Positions 1 to 7,781 of a stretch of 36,385 bases of DNA are shown piece by piece. A model generated the notes under the pieces. It saw only the letters and a list, made by a program, of their open reading frames with translations. It ran no database searches and was not told the origin of the DNA. The stretch comes from Nitriliruptoraceae bacterium (lineage in GTDB: Bacteria; Actinomycetota; Nitriliruptoria; Nitriliruptorales; Nitriliruptoraceae): positions 1 through 36,385 of the forward strand of contig PXDB01000063.1 of the NCBI GenBank assembly GCA_003565155.1, given 5' to 3'. Position 1 is the first letter of the stretch. Each line of letters begins with the position of its first letter. Made by a program: the position numbers and the translations under genes.

Positions 1-648
1 ACCTACTTCCACAAGCCGGTCTCCTCCCTCAACGCCCACGGGGGCCACGTCGTCCGACCCGAGGGGTGCGAGTGGCTGAACTACGAGGGCGAGATCGCCA
101 TCGTGATCGGTCGCACCACCCGCAACGTCTCCCCCGAGCAGGCCTGGGACCACATCGGCGGCTACACCGTGGCCAACGACTACGGCCTTCACGACTTCCG
201 CGACACCGACGCCGGCTCCATGCTCCGGGTCAAGGGCTCCGACACGCTCTGCCCCCTCGGACCGGGGGTGGTCACCGCCGACGCCTTCGACCCCCGGGAG
301 GGGCAACGGCTCTGGACGCGGGTCAACGGCACGGTCGTGCAGGAGGGCTCGACGGCGGAGATGACCTGGGACATGGCCTACCTGGTCGCCGACCTCGCCC
401 GCACCATCACCCTGGAGCCGGGGGACGTGATCCTGTCGGGCACCCCCGCGAACTCCCGGCCCGTGCGACCCGGCGACGTGGTCGAGGTCGAGGTGGAGGG
501 CCTCGGCACCCTGCGCAACACCATCGTCACCGGCCCCACCTCGATCCGGACCGATGTCGGCGCGCAGCCCACCGCCTCCGAGGAGGTGGTGAGCACGGCG
601 CTCGGCGGCGACTGGGAGCTCAGAGGGGTACGGGCGCCACGGCGGTGA
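1..648 (+). CDS. Fumarylacetoacetate hydrolase family protein, 5' truncated
   Basis: The reading frame is open from base 1, so the true start lies left of the window; about 215 C-terminal residues are present. The fold-defining stretches of the FAH catalytic domain are visible. These are LNYEGEIAIVIG, which carries two of the acidic metal ligands, then NDYGLHDFR with the third, and later the DVILSGTPAN and PGDVVEVEVEGLGTLRN strands. Members hydrolyse C-C bonds or isomerise/decarboxylate, using Mg or Mn. The subfamily looks closest to the HpcE/HpaG 2-hydroxyhepta-2,4-dienedioate isomerase / decarboxylase type of aromatic meta-cleavage, but this is inferred from overall resemblance. It converges on an HpaE/HpcC-like aldehyde dehydrogenase with only 15 bp between stops. 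The two may serve the same aromatic pathway, most of which would lie outside the window. An in-frame ATG at 103 is internal to the domain and is not the start. Confidence 0.88.
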   Translation, partial: TYFHKPVSSLNAHGGHVVRPEGCEWLNYEGEIAIVIGRTTRNVSPEQAWDHIGGYTVANDYGLHDFRDTDAGSMLRVKGSDTLCPLGPGVVTADAFDPREGQRLWTRVNGTVVQEGSTAEMTWDMAYLVADLARTITLEPGDVILSGTPANSRPVRPGDVVEVEVEGLGTLRNTIVTGPTSIRTDVGAQPTASEEVVSTALGGDWELRGVRAPRR

Positions 649-663
649 CGCAGGCCGCGGGGC

Positions 664-2127
664 TCAGTCGGTCGACCCCTCCAGGATCTGGAGCGTCTTG
701 AGGTCGGCGTGAAACTCCAGGGCGAAGTCGCCACCCTCCCGGCCGATACCGGAGATGCCGCAGCCGCCGAAGGGAGCGGTCAGGTCACGCACCAGGAAGG
801 TGTTCACCCACACCGTCCCCGCCCGTACCGCGCGCCCGACCCGTTCCGCACGCGCCTGGGAGCCGGTGTAGACGATGGCCGACAGCCCGTACTCGGTGCT
901 GTTGGCCAGGGCGATGGCCTCAGCCTCGTCCTCGAAGGTCTGGAAGGTCAGCACCGGCCCGAACACCTCGCGTTGCACGATCTCCGCGTCGTTGTCCCGC
1001 GGTGCGATGAGCGTGGGCGCGTAGAACAGCCCACCACCCTCGTGGAGGTGCCCGCCACGCAGGATCTCGTGCCCCTCAGCCCGGGCGCGGTCGACGAACC
1101 CGGCGATCCGCTCCAGGTGCTCGGGGTGGATCACCGGGGTGACGGTGGTCGCCGGGTCGTGCGGGTCACCGAGCACGTGGGCGTCGGCCGCCGCGTGGAA
1201 GCGTTCCAGGAAGGGCTCAGCCACCGACCGCTCGACCAGCAGCCGCGTCCCCGCCAGGCACACCTGTCCGGAGTCGTCGTACTGCCCGGCTGCCTTGGCC
1301 GCCGCAGCGTCGAGGTCCGCATCGGCGAAGACCATCAACGGCCCCTTGCCGCCGAGCTCCGCGGTGAAGGGCACGATGTTGTGCGCCGCCGTCGCACCGA
1401 TCGACCGTGCGGCCTCCGGCGAGCCGGTGAAGGAGATGCGCCGCACCCGCCGGTCGGCCACCAGGGCGGCGCCCACCTCCTCGCCGATACCCTGGACGAC
1501 GTTGAGCACCCCGGGTGGCAGACCCGCCCGCTCGGCGAGGTCAGCCAGCAGCGAGGCGGACAGCGGGGACCACTCCGCCGGCTTGAGGATGACGGTGTTA
1601 CCGGCGGCCAGCGCCGGCGCCAGCTTCCAGGTCGCCAGCATCCAGGGTGCGTTCCAGGGCGTGATGATCACCGCAGGCCCCGCGGGCATCCGGATCACCC
1701 GGTTGCGCGTGCCCTTGGAGGACCACACCCGTTCCTCGTGGGCGGCCGCGAGGTCGGCGTAGTTGCGCAGGTTCGCCGCACCGCGGGGCACCACCCGTTC
1801 CACCAGGCTCTCGTGGCGCATGCCCATGTCGAGGCACTCCACGGCGGCGATGCGCTCCACCTCGGCGTCGATGACGTCCGCGAGACGGTGCAGGTGCGTG
1901 GCGCGCTGTCCCGCGGACAGCGCCGCCCAGCCCGGGAAGGCCACCGTGGCGGCGTCCACCGCCTGCGCGGCCGTGGCCGCGTCGCCCCGGGCGACGGAGG
2001 CCAGCCGGTGCTCCCAGTCCGCCGGGGAGCGCACCTCGAAGGTGGCCTCCGAGCCGACCCGCCGTCCGCCGATGGCGTGCCAGGTCGACACCTCCACCCC
2101 GGCGACCTCGACGCGCTCGTCCTCCAT
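664..2127 (-). CDS. Aldehyde dehydrogenase, CHMS-dehydrogenase-like
   Basis: NAD(P)-dependent aldehyde dehydrogenase, 487 residues, a full-length family member. The start ATG at 2127 is chosen because GAGGAG lies 6-7 bases upstream; a longer open frame to 2214 has no such site and would overlap the upstream gene. Visible motifs are the Rossmann region TPWNAP (about 156-161), the lysine in LKPAEWSP (K182), general base E257 in AELGG, and catalytic cysteine C290 in SGQVCLAGTR. The C-terminal APFGGCGISGIGREGG stretch is typical of 5-carboxymethyl-2-hydroxymuconic-semialdehyde and 2-hydroxymuconic-semialdehyde dehydrogenases, so an aromatic semialdehyde is a plausible substrate. The gene lies 23 bp after the glutamine-synthetase-like gene, so the two are probably co-transcribed. 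An aldehyde derived from a gamma-glutamylated amine is therefore the alternative substrate. Confidence 0.9.
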   Translation of the reverse strand: MEDERVEVAGVEVSTWHAIGGRRVGSEATFEVRSPADWEHRLASVARGDAATAAQAVDAATVAFPGWAALSAGQRATHLHRLADVIDAEVERIAAVECLDMGMRHESLVERVVPRGAANLRNYADLAAAHEERVWSSKGTRNRVIRMPAGPAVIITPWNAPWMLATWKLAPALAAGNTVILKPAEWSPLSASLLADLAERAGLPPGVLNVVQGIGEEVGAALVADRRVRRISFTGSPEAARSIGATAAHNIVPFTAELGGKGPLMVFADADLDAAAAKAAGQYDDSGQVCLAGTRLLVERSVAEPFLERFHAAADAHVLGDPHDPATTVTPVIHPEHLERIAGFVDRARAEGHEILRGGHLHEGGGLFYAPTLIAPRDNDAEIVQREVFGPVLTFQTFEDEAEAIALANSTEYGLSAIVYTGSQARAERVGRAVRAGTVWVNTFLVRDLTAPFGGCGISGIGREGGDFALEFHADLKTLQILEGSTD

Positions 2128-2150
2128 CACGGCTCCTCGTGTCGGTGTCG

Positions 2151-3437
2151 TCAGTGGAAGGGCAGGTACTCGTTGAGCTCCCAGTCGGTGACTGCAGCCG
2201 CGAACCGGTCCCACTCGGCCCGCTTGATGACCACGAAGTGCTCCACGAGTTCGCGTCCCACCGCGTCGACCAGATCGACGTCGGCCTCGAGCACGTCCAG
2301 GGCATCACGCAGGGTCTGGGGCGAGTGCACGACGGCGTCGGTGTTCTCCAGGCAGTCCTGGGTCTCCGCCGGTTGCAGGTCAAGTTCGCCGACCAGGCCG
2401 AGCCGGGCTGCCTGCAGCACGGCGGTGGTCGCGGTGTAGATGTTGGCGGCACCGTCGGCCATGCGGTGCTCCAGTCGCAAGCCCTCCCCCCGCTCAGGGC
2501 TGATCCGCACCGTGGTCCCCCGGTGGTCGTAGCCCCAGTTACACCAGTACCCCGACATCTGGCCCGGCCGCAGCCGCTTGTAGGAGTTGACCGTCGGTGC
2601 CAGCAGCCCGGCCATGCCCCGGTGGTGATGCATCATGCCGGCGATGCAGCGGTGGGCCAGCGGTGACAGCCCGTCCGCAGCCGCGGGGTCGTTCAGCACG
2701 TTCTCGCCGCGCTCGTCCTGCAAGGAGAGGTTGACGTGCAGGCCGCTGCCCCCGCGGTCACCCAGCGGCTTTCCGAGGTAGGTGAGCAGCAGCCCGTGGC
2801 GGTGGGCGATCTCGCGGGCCATGACCTTGAACAGGAAGGCGTCGTCGACGGCCTTGAGTGCGTCGTCGTAGTGCAGGGTCAGCTCGAACTGCGGGATGTC
2901 GTACTCGGAGTTGATGGACTCGACCGGCAGCCCGGCGTCCTCCGCCTCGCGCATGATCTCATCGAGCAGCCCGATCGGATCGACCGCGGTGCCGGTGCCG
3001 TAGACGTAGCCGCCGGGGGTCTCCCAGGGCACCCAGCGGTGCCCGTCATCGCTGCGCTGCAGGATGTAGGCCTCCAGCTCGATCCCGACCTTGGGCTCGT
3101 AGCCGAGGGCGCGCCAGTCCTCCACCGCACGCCGCAGCGCGTGCCGTGCGGACATCGGCACCGGCTCGCCCTGATGCTCGATGTCGGCGACCACCACCCC
3201 GGTGCGCGGCTCCCAGCCGCTGCGGACCTCCTCCATCGGGAAGGAGGCCCGCAGATCGGGCAGGCCCTCCAGCATCTTCGTGCCGGGCGCGGGGGTCATG
3301 TCGCGGTCGTAGCCCAGCGCGAACAGCGACAGGCAGTGGTAGGAGCCGCGCTCCGCGTAGCGGATCGGCAGGTACTTCCCGCGTGCCAGACCGAGGTGGT
3401 CGGGCCAGAGCACTCGGATGCGGTCGTAGTCGGCCAT
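2151..3437 (-). CDS. Glutamine-synthetase-like gamma-glutamyl-amine ligase (PuuA-like)
   Basis: A 428-residue protein of the glutamine synthetase superfamily, shorter than housekeeping GlnA (about 470). The metal and glutamate ligands are recognisable: E120 and E122 in GIELEAY, E178 and E185 in NSEYDIPQFE, and H234 in GSGLHVNLSL. The conserved NSYKRLRPG segment and the arginine-rich nucleotide region also follow. The adenylylation loop typical of GlnA is not apparent. Family members of this kind (PuuA, and the ligases of isopropylamine and aniline degradation) join glutamate to an amine using ATP. ATG at 3437 is preceded by GGGGAGG about 8 bases upstream. Its neighbours are a P450 upstream, aldehyde dehydrogenases, and two amidotransferase-fold hydrolases able in principle to remove the glutamyl group. 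This supports a catabolic role rather than nitrogen assimilation. The actual amine is unknown. Confidence 0.87.
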   Translation of the reverse strand: MADYDRIRVLWPDHLGLARGKYLPIRYAERGSYHCLSLFALGYDRDMTPAPGTKMLEGLPDLRASFPMEEVRSGWEPRTGVVVADIEHQGEPVPMSARHALRRAVEDWRALGYEPKVGIELEAYILQRSDDGHRWVPWETPGGYVYGTGTAVDPIGLLDEIMREAEDAGLPVESINSEYDIPQFELTLHYDDALKAVDDAFLFKVMAREIAHRHGLLLTYLGKPLGDRGGSGLHVNLSLQDERGENVLNDPAAADGLSPLAHRCIAGMMHHHRGMAGLLAPTVNSYKRLRPGQMSGYWCNWGYDHRGTTVRISPERGEGLRLEHRMADGAANIYTATTAVLQAARLGLVGELDLQPAETQDCLENTDAVVHSPQTLRDALDVLEADVDLVDAVGRELVEHFVVIKRAEWDRFAAAVTDWELNEYLPFH

Positions 3438-3455
3438 GGTGGTGTCCTCCCCTGT

Positions 3456-3522
3456 TCCCGGACGGACCGGTCACGGCACCGCACGTCGAGGTGGCGGCGT
3501 CGCGTCGTGGCCCCGTCCGGGA
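3456..3522. repeat. Perfect 10-bp inverted repeat in the P450 to GS-like gap
   Basis: TCCCGGACGG at 3456-3465 is matched by its exact reverse complement at 3513-3522, leaving a 47-base spacer. The element fills most of the 97-bp gap between the P450 stop and the GS-like start. On the transcribed minus strand it could form a long-range stem in the leader of the GS-like gene. No U-tract follows, so it is not a standard terminator. Confidence 0.5.
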
Positions 3523-3534
3523 GCGCTTCGTCGT

Positions 3535-4809
3535 TCAGGCCGGTGTGACCTCCACCGGCAGATGCTTGATCCCGCTGATGAAGTTGGAGCGCAGGCGCTG
3601 GATGGGCCCGGCGACGCGGATGTCGCTGACACGCGGCAGCAGCTCCTCGACCACCACGCGCATCTCGAGCCGGGCGAGCCACTCGCCGATGCACCGGTGC
3701 GGCCCGCCACGCCCGAAGGCCAGGTGCTCGTTGGGGGTGCGCGTGACGTCGAACCGGAAGGGGTCCGGGAAGTGGCGCTCGTCGAAGTCGCCCGAGATCC
3801 ACCACAGCACGACCTTGTCACCGGCGCGGATGTGGCGCCCGTGCAGCTCCACGTCGGTGGTCGCCGTCCGCCGGAAGTGCATCGTGACCGAGGACCACCT
3901 GAGCATCTCCTCCACCGCCGGCTCGATCAGTTCCGGGCGGGCCCGCACCAGCTCGAGCTGGTCGGGATGGTCGAGCAGCGCGAGCAGGCCCGCCGCCATC
4001 GAGTACCGCGTGGTGTCGTTGCCGGCCGCCACCATCAGGGTGAAGAAGTTGTTGAACTCCTGGTCGGTGAGGGGTTCGCCATCGATGGTGGGCGCCAGCA
4101 TCTTGCTGATGATGTCGTCGCCCCCGCTGCCCCGGCGCGCCTCCGCGAGCCGCTGCGCGTACTCGAACAGCTCGATGCCGGCCGGCGAGCGGAAGGGCAG
4201 CAGCCGGAACCGGGAGGTGTCGGTCTGGTCGACCACGTGCTCGGTGAACTCCGGGTCGGTGTTGGCGATCATCTGGTCGCCTCGGGCCACGAGCCAGTCG
4301 AGGTCCTCCTCCGGCGCACCGAGCAGGCGACCGAGCATGCGCATCGGCAGCTGCCGTGCCACCTCGGTGACGTAGTCGAAGGCGCCGAGGGGGATCGCCT
4401 CGTCCAGCACCTGCTGCGCGAGGGCGCGGATGGCGTCCTCGTAGGACTGGACGGTGCGGCGGGTGAAGCCACCCTGGACCAGGCGCCGGAGCCGCGTGTG
4501 CTCCGGGGGGTCCATCTCCATCATGGTGCGGCGCGCCTCCGTCTCCTCGGCGTCCATGTCCTCGAGACGGATGCCCTGGCGCGCGGTGAAGGTCGCGAAG
4601 TCCCGGTTGGCGGCGATGATGTCGTCGTAGCGGGTCAGCGACCAGAAACCCCGACCGTCCCGCTCCTCCCACCACGAGACCGGATCCTCGTCGCGCAGGC
4701 GCTGGAAGGTCGCGTGCGGGACCCCGCTGCGGTAGATGTCCGGGTCGGTGATGTCCAACCAGCGGTCACCGAGCAGCTGGCCCGTCCCAGGGGCGAGCGT
4801 CGCGCTCAT
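3535..4809 (-). CDS. Cytochrome P450
   Basis: A soluble bacterial-type P450 of 424 residues, which is normal length. The oxygen-activating I-helix motif AAGNDTTR is at about 261-268, the K-helix ExxR is E301-R304, and the heme-binding loop FGRGGPHRCIG places the thiolate cysteine at C373. The MEMDPPEHTRLRRLV segment of the C-helix region resembles the CYP124/125/142 and related actinobacterial families. I cannot assign a CYP number. ATG at 4809 follows GGGAG about 8 bases upstream; the open frame continues to 4929 without an equally good start. No ferredoxin or ferredoxin reductase gene is visible in the window, so electrons must come from partners elsewhere. The gene lies directly upstream of the GS-like ligase and diverges from an amidotransferase gene. 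A role in oxidising an amine or its gamma-glutamyl derivative is inferred from this context. Confidence 0.95.
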   Translation of the reverse strand: MSATLAPGTGQLLGDRWLDITDPDIYRSGVPHATFQRLRDEDPVSWWEERDGRGFWSLTRYDDIIAANRDFATFTARQGIRLEDMDAEETEARRTMMEMDPPEHTRLRRLVQGGFTRRTVQSYEDAIRALAQQVLDEAIPLGAFDYVTEVARQLPMRMLGRLLGAPEEDLDWLVARGDQMIANTDPEFTEHVVDQTDTSRFRLLPFRSPAGIELFEYAQRLAEARRGSGGDDIISKMLAPTIDGEPLTDQEFNNFFTLMVAAGNDTTRYSMAAGLLALLDHPDQLELVRARPELIEPAVEEMLRWSSVTMHFRRTATTDVELHGRHIRAGDKVVLWWISGDFDERHFPDPFRFDVTRTPNEHLAFGRGGPHRCIGEWLARLEMRVVVEELLPRVSDIRVAGPIQRLRSNFISGIKHLPVEVTPA

Positions 4810-4845
4810 CTCACGCTCCCTCGTGATCCGATGCGGTGGCGCGGA

Positions 4846-4880
4846 ACCGTAGCAGGTCGTTCGGGCCCGAACAGTACGCT
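4846..4880. promoter_or_regulatory. Divergent promoter pair around a 14-bp perfect palindrome
   Basis: GTTCGGGCCCGAAC at 4859-4872 is a perfect palindrome. It sits between a minus-strand -10-like TACGGT (4851 to 4846, 37 bp before the P450 start) and a plus-strand TACGCT (4875-4880, 40 bp before the amidotransferase start). Neither side has a consensus -35 hexamer, which fits regulated promoters. One bound dimer could control both genes. The right half read on the minus strand gives CCGAACGA, a box also found near 7190 and 8597. Confidence 0.55.
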
Positions 4881-4919
4881 GGTGCCCCGCACACCAGGCG
4901 TCGAGCCGTGGAGCCCGAG

Positions 4920-5630
4920 ATGCGCGCACTGTTCATCCAGCACGACCCCGGGGCCCGTCCCGGTCTGGTCGGTGACCGGCTGCGGGAGCGCGGGTACGAG
5001 CTCGAGACGGTGACGATCGCGGACGGCTTCGACGACGCCACCTTCACCGACCCGTTCCCGGCAGCCAAGGACCACGACCTCATCGTGCCGCTGGGGGCGA
5101 TCTGGTCGCTGTACGACGACGCGACGGTCGGCACCTGGATCCACCGTGAGCTGGACCTGCTGCGTGCAGCCGATCGGGCGGGGGTACCCGTGCTCGGCAT
5201 CTGCTTCGGCGGGCAGTCGCTGGCGGCCGCCCATGGCGGTGTGGTCGAGCCGGCCAGCGCACCCGAGATCGGCTGGACCACCATCGAGACCGACGACGCG
5301 GACCTGATCCCGGCCGGCCCGTGGATGCAGTGGCACAACGACCGCTTCTCGGTGCCACCGGGTGCCACGGAGCTCGCCCGTGGCCCCCGTGGCCCCCAGG
5401 CCTTCCGCCTGCGCCGCAACCTCGGTGTGCAGTTCCACCCCGAGGTCGACGAGGCCCGGGTGCGGTCCTGGATCGAGCTCGGCGGGCAGGCCGCGCAGGC
5501 CGCGCTGTCGGCCGTGGGCTCGAGCCCCGCGGAGGTGCTGGACGACTGCCGCCGCTACGCCGAGGTGGCACGCGCCAACGCCTACCACCTCGTGGACCGC
5601 TTCCTCGCCGAGGTCGCCGGCCGCGGTTGA
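4920..5630 (+). CDS. Type 1 glutamine amidotransferase-like hydrolase
   Basis: A stand-alone class I glutamine amidotransferase domain, 236 residues. The nucleophile elbow GICFGGQ gives C95, and QFHPEVD gives H173 and E175, so the catalytic triad is complete. No synthetase domain is attached. ATG at 4920 is preferred because GGAG lies about 7 bases upstream; an in-frame GTG at 4908 is possible and an open frame begins at 4836. Stand-alone members include proteins annotated as GMP-synthase-like and those paired with GS-like ligases in aniline degradation, where they hydrolyse gamma-glutamyl amides. Divergence from the P450 and nearness to the GS-like ligase favour such a hydrolase role, but this is inference. 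The last residues are 24 bp from the convergent PuuC-like gene. Confidence 0.88.
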   Translation: MRALFIQHDPGARPGLVGDRLRERGYELETVTIADGFDDATFTDPFPAAKDHDLIVPLGAIWSLYDDATVGTWIHRELDLLRAADRAGVPVLGICFGGQSLAAAHGGVVEPASAPEIGWTTIETDDADLIPAGPWMQWHNDRFSVPPGATELARGPRGPQAFRLRRNLGVQFHPEVDEARVRSWIELGGQAAQAALSAVGSSPAEVLDDCRRYAEVARANAYHLVDRFLAEVAGRG

Positions 5631-5654
5631 GGGCCGGTGCCGGGCGCGCAGCGC

Positions 5655-7136
5655 CTACAACGCGATCCAGGTGGTCTTGAGCTCGGTGAACTTCTCGATC
5701 GCGTGCAGCGACTTGTCCCGTCCGTTGCCCGAGCGCTTCATCCCCCCGAAGGGCACGGTCATGTCCCCCTCCTCGAAGCAGTTGACCCACACCGTCCCCG
5801 CCCTGATGGCGCGGGCGAGCCGGTGGGCCGTGCGCAGGTCTCCGGTCCACACCGAGGCCGCCAGGCCGTAGACGGTGTCGTTGGCGAGGCGGATGGCGTC
5901 ATCCGCATCGTCGAAGGGCAGGACGGCCAGGACGGGGCCGAACACCTCCTCCTGTGCCAGCGGCATGTCCGACGCCACGTCGGTGAACACCGTCGGCTCG
6001 ACGAAGCTGCCGCCGGTGACCTCCAGGGTGCGGCCGCCGCCGAGCACCAGGCGGGCCCCGGCCCACTGCGCACGCTCGACGTGGCCGAGGACCCGATCCA
6101 GCTGCGACTCGTCCACCAGCGGGCCGATCTCGGTGCCCTCGTCGAGGGGGTCCCCGACGCGCTGCGCGCGAGCGGCTGCCACGACCTCCTCCACGAACCG
6201 GTCGTGGAGGTCGCGCTGCACGAGCAGCCGCGAGGCCGCCGTACACATCTGGCCCTGGTTGAAGGTCACCCCCCACGCCGCCGTCCGCGCCGCGGCGGCC
6301 AGATCGGGGGCGTCGGCGAAGACCACGTTGGGGGTCTTGCCGCCGAGCTCGAGGGAGACCTTCTTGAGGTTGGAGTCCGCCGCGTCACGCAGCAGCTGGG
6401 CACCCGTGGTCCCCGAGCCGGTGAAGGCGAGCGCGTCGACGTCGAGGTGGCGGCTCAGCGCCGCTCCCGCCTCCGGCCCGAGCCCAGACACCACGTTGAG
6501 CACCCCCGGCGGCAGGCCGGCTTCCAGGGCCAGCTGCGCCACCCGCAGGGCGGACAGCGGGGACTGCTCCGCCGGTTTGAGGACCACGGTGTTGCCGACC
6601 GCGAGCGCCGGTCCGAGCTTCCACCCGGCCATGGTCAGAGGGAAGTTCCAGGGCACGATCGCACCGACCACCCCTACGGGTTCGCGGGTGACCATCGCGA
6701 CGGCGTCGGGGCCGACCTGGGGGAGCTCATCGAGCAGCTTGTCGGCCGCCTCTGCGTACCAGCGCAGCGTCCGCAGGAAGGCCGGGAGCTCGACGTCCCG
6801 AGACAGGGCGATGGGCTTGCCCATCTCCAGGCTGATCAGCAGCGCCAGCTCCTCGGTGTGGGCCTCGACACGGTCCGCCACCGCGAGCAGGACAGCCTTG
6901 CGCTCCGCGGGTGGACGCTGGGACCACCGCCCGTCCGCGAAGGCGCGGCGCGCTGCGGCCACCGCCCGGTCGACGTCCTGGACGGCACCCCGGGGAACCT
7001 CCACCAGGGTGGCACCGTCCCGGGGGCTGGTGCAGGGGAACGTGCGCCCGTCCACCGCCGCGCACGCGTCGCCGTCGATGACCATGCGTCCCGGCAGGAC
7101 CAGTTCCTCGGCGCGCCGGATCCAGTCAGCTCCCAC
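5655..7136 (-). CDS. Aldehyde dehydrogenase, PuuC-like
   Basis: NAD(P)-dependent aldehyde dehydrogenase of 493 residues. Catalytic C298 lies in NQGQMCTAASRLL, general base E263 in LELGGKTPN, and the cofactor region VPWNFPLTMAGWK at about 161-173. The segment around residues 256-280 with the LELGGK and VFADAPDL strings resembles betaine aldehyde dehydrogenase and gamma-glutamyl-gamma-aminobutyraldehyde dehydrogenases. GTG at 7136 is preferred over the longer frame to 7199 because GGGAG precedes it at good spacing and a well-formed promoter (TTGGCA, 17-bp spacer, TAGCCT) lies at 7171-7199, inside that longer frame. The marR-like gene lies 66 bp upstream on the same strand. With the PuuD-like hydrolase this would supply steps C and D of a Puu-type pathway: aldehyde to acid, then removal of glutamate. 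Substrate not proven. Confidence 0.9.
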   Translation of the reverse strand: MGADWIRRAEELVLPGRMVIDGDACAAVDGRTFPCTSPRDGATLVEVPRGAVQDVDRAVAAARRAFADGRWSQRPPAERKAVLLAVADRVEAHTEELALLISLEMGKPIALSRDVELPAFLRTLRWYAEAADKLLDELPQVGPDAVAMVTREPVGVVGAIVPWNFPLTMAGWKLGPALAVGNTVVLKPAEQSPLSALRVAQLALEAGLPPGVLNVVSGLGPEAGAALSRHLDVDALAFTGSGTTGAQLLRDAADSNLKKVSLELGGKTPNVVFADAPDLAAAARTAAWGVTFNQGQMCTAASRLLVQRDLHDRFVEEVVAAARAQRVGDPLDEGTEIGPLVDESQLDRVLGHVERAQWAGARLVLGGGRTLEVTGGSFVEPTVFTDVASDMPLAQEEVFGPVLAVLPFDDADDAIRLANDTVYGLAASVWTGDLRTAHRLARAIRAGTVWVNCFEEGDMTVPFGGMKRSGNGRDKSLHAIEKFTELKTTWIAL

Positions 7137-7142
7137 GTTCCA

Positions 7143-7166
7143 CTCCCTGCTCGACTCCCTGCTCGA
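7143..7166 (-). repeat. Tandem 12-bp duplication of the ribosome binding region
   Basis: On the minus strand TCGAGCAGGGAG occurs twice head to tail, at 7166-7155 and 7154-7143, just before the GTG start of the PuuC-like gene. Both copies carry the Shine-Dalgarno-like AGGGAG, so the leader holds two possible ribosome binding sites, with only the nearer one at proper spacing. Confidence 0.7.
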
Positions 7167-7170
7167 CGGC

Positions 7171-7200
7171 AGGCTAGGAGTGCATCGTTCGGATGCCAAC
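7171..7200 (-). promoter_or_regulatory. Promoter and candidate operator of the PuuC-like gene
   Basis: Minus-strand TTGGCA (7199-7194), exactly 17 bases, then TAGCCT (7176-7171), 35 bp before the GTG start. The -35 matches five of six consensus bases, making this the best promoter by eye in the window. An imperfect dyad, GTTGGCATCCGAAC on the minus strand (7200-7187), overlaps the -35, and its CCGAACGA box is shared with two neighbouring promoters. Repression by the MarR protein encoded just upstream is a reasonable inference. Confidence 0.65.
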
Positions 7201-7202
7201 GG

Positions 7203-7769
7203 TCACCGGCTATCGGGGGGTGGCTCCTCCTCACCGAGCGCACGCACGATCCGCCGGAGCCCATCGGTCACCGCCGCACGGTGCTGCTCGGGCACCAGCT
7301 CGGCGACCGCGGCTTCCTCACGGTTGAAGCGTGGATACATGCGGGCGATGAGCTCCCGTCCCTGCTCGGTGAGCGCGACGCTGACCAGGCGGCGGTCCTC
7401 CTCGTGGCGGTGGCGCCGCACCAGCCCGCGCCGCTCCAGGGTGTCCAGGACCCCGGTGAGGGTGCCCTTGGTCACGCCCGCTTCGGCAGCGAGGTACCGC
7501 GTCTCCATCTCTCCCCAGATCCACAGGACCCAGAGGGTGACGAAGGCGGTCCACGACAGCTGTTCGGGCGCCAGCACCTGCTGCTGCATCCGACGGCGGA
7601 TGGTGGTCGCTGCCCGGTAGATGTTGGACACCAGGGACAGGGCCGCGAAGTCCACGTCGATGTCCTCGTCGCGGAGGCGAGCGACGATGTCCCGTTCAGC
7701 GTGGATCAGGTCATCGAGGTGGGGTGGGGGCGTCGGCTGGTTCACGGCGGCGAGGCTAGTGCGCGACAC
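7203..7769 (-). CDS. MarR family transcriptional regulator
   Basis: A 188-residue winged-helix protein. The recognisable MarR core runs from about residue 45 to 160. It has a helical dimerisation start, then LAAEAGVTKGTLTGVLDTLERRGLVRR as the DNA-recognition helix region, then the wing HEEDRRLVSVALTEQGREL. The assumed start is GTG at 7769, placing it 12 bp after the PuuD-like stop. Another GTG at 7745 is possible, and neither has a strong ribosome binding site. MarR proteins usually bind short palindromes as dimers and are released by phenolic or other small ligands. The gene sits between the PuuD-like and PuuC-like genes, which makes it the likely local regulator. Candidate sites sharing CCGAACGA lie at 4858-4872, 7185-7200 and 8593-8604. 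The ligand is unknown. Confidence 0.92.
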   Translation of the reverse strand: MSRTSLAAVNQPTPPPHLDDLIHAERDIVARLRDEDIDVDFAALSLVSNIYRAATTIRRRMQQQVLAPEQLSWTAFVTLWVLWIWGEMETRYLAAEAGVTKGTLTGVLDTLERRGLVRRHRHEEDRRLVSVALTEQGRELIARMYPRFNREEAAVAELVPEQHRAAVTDGLRRIVRALGEEEPPPDSR

Positions 7770-7781
7770 CGCGTCACCGGC

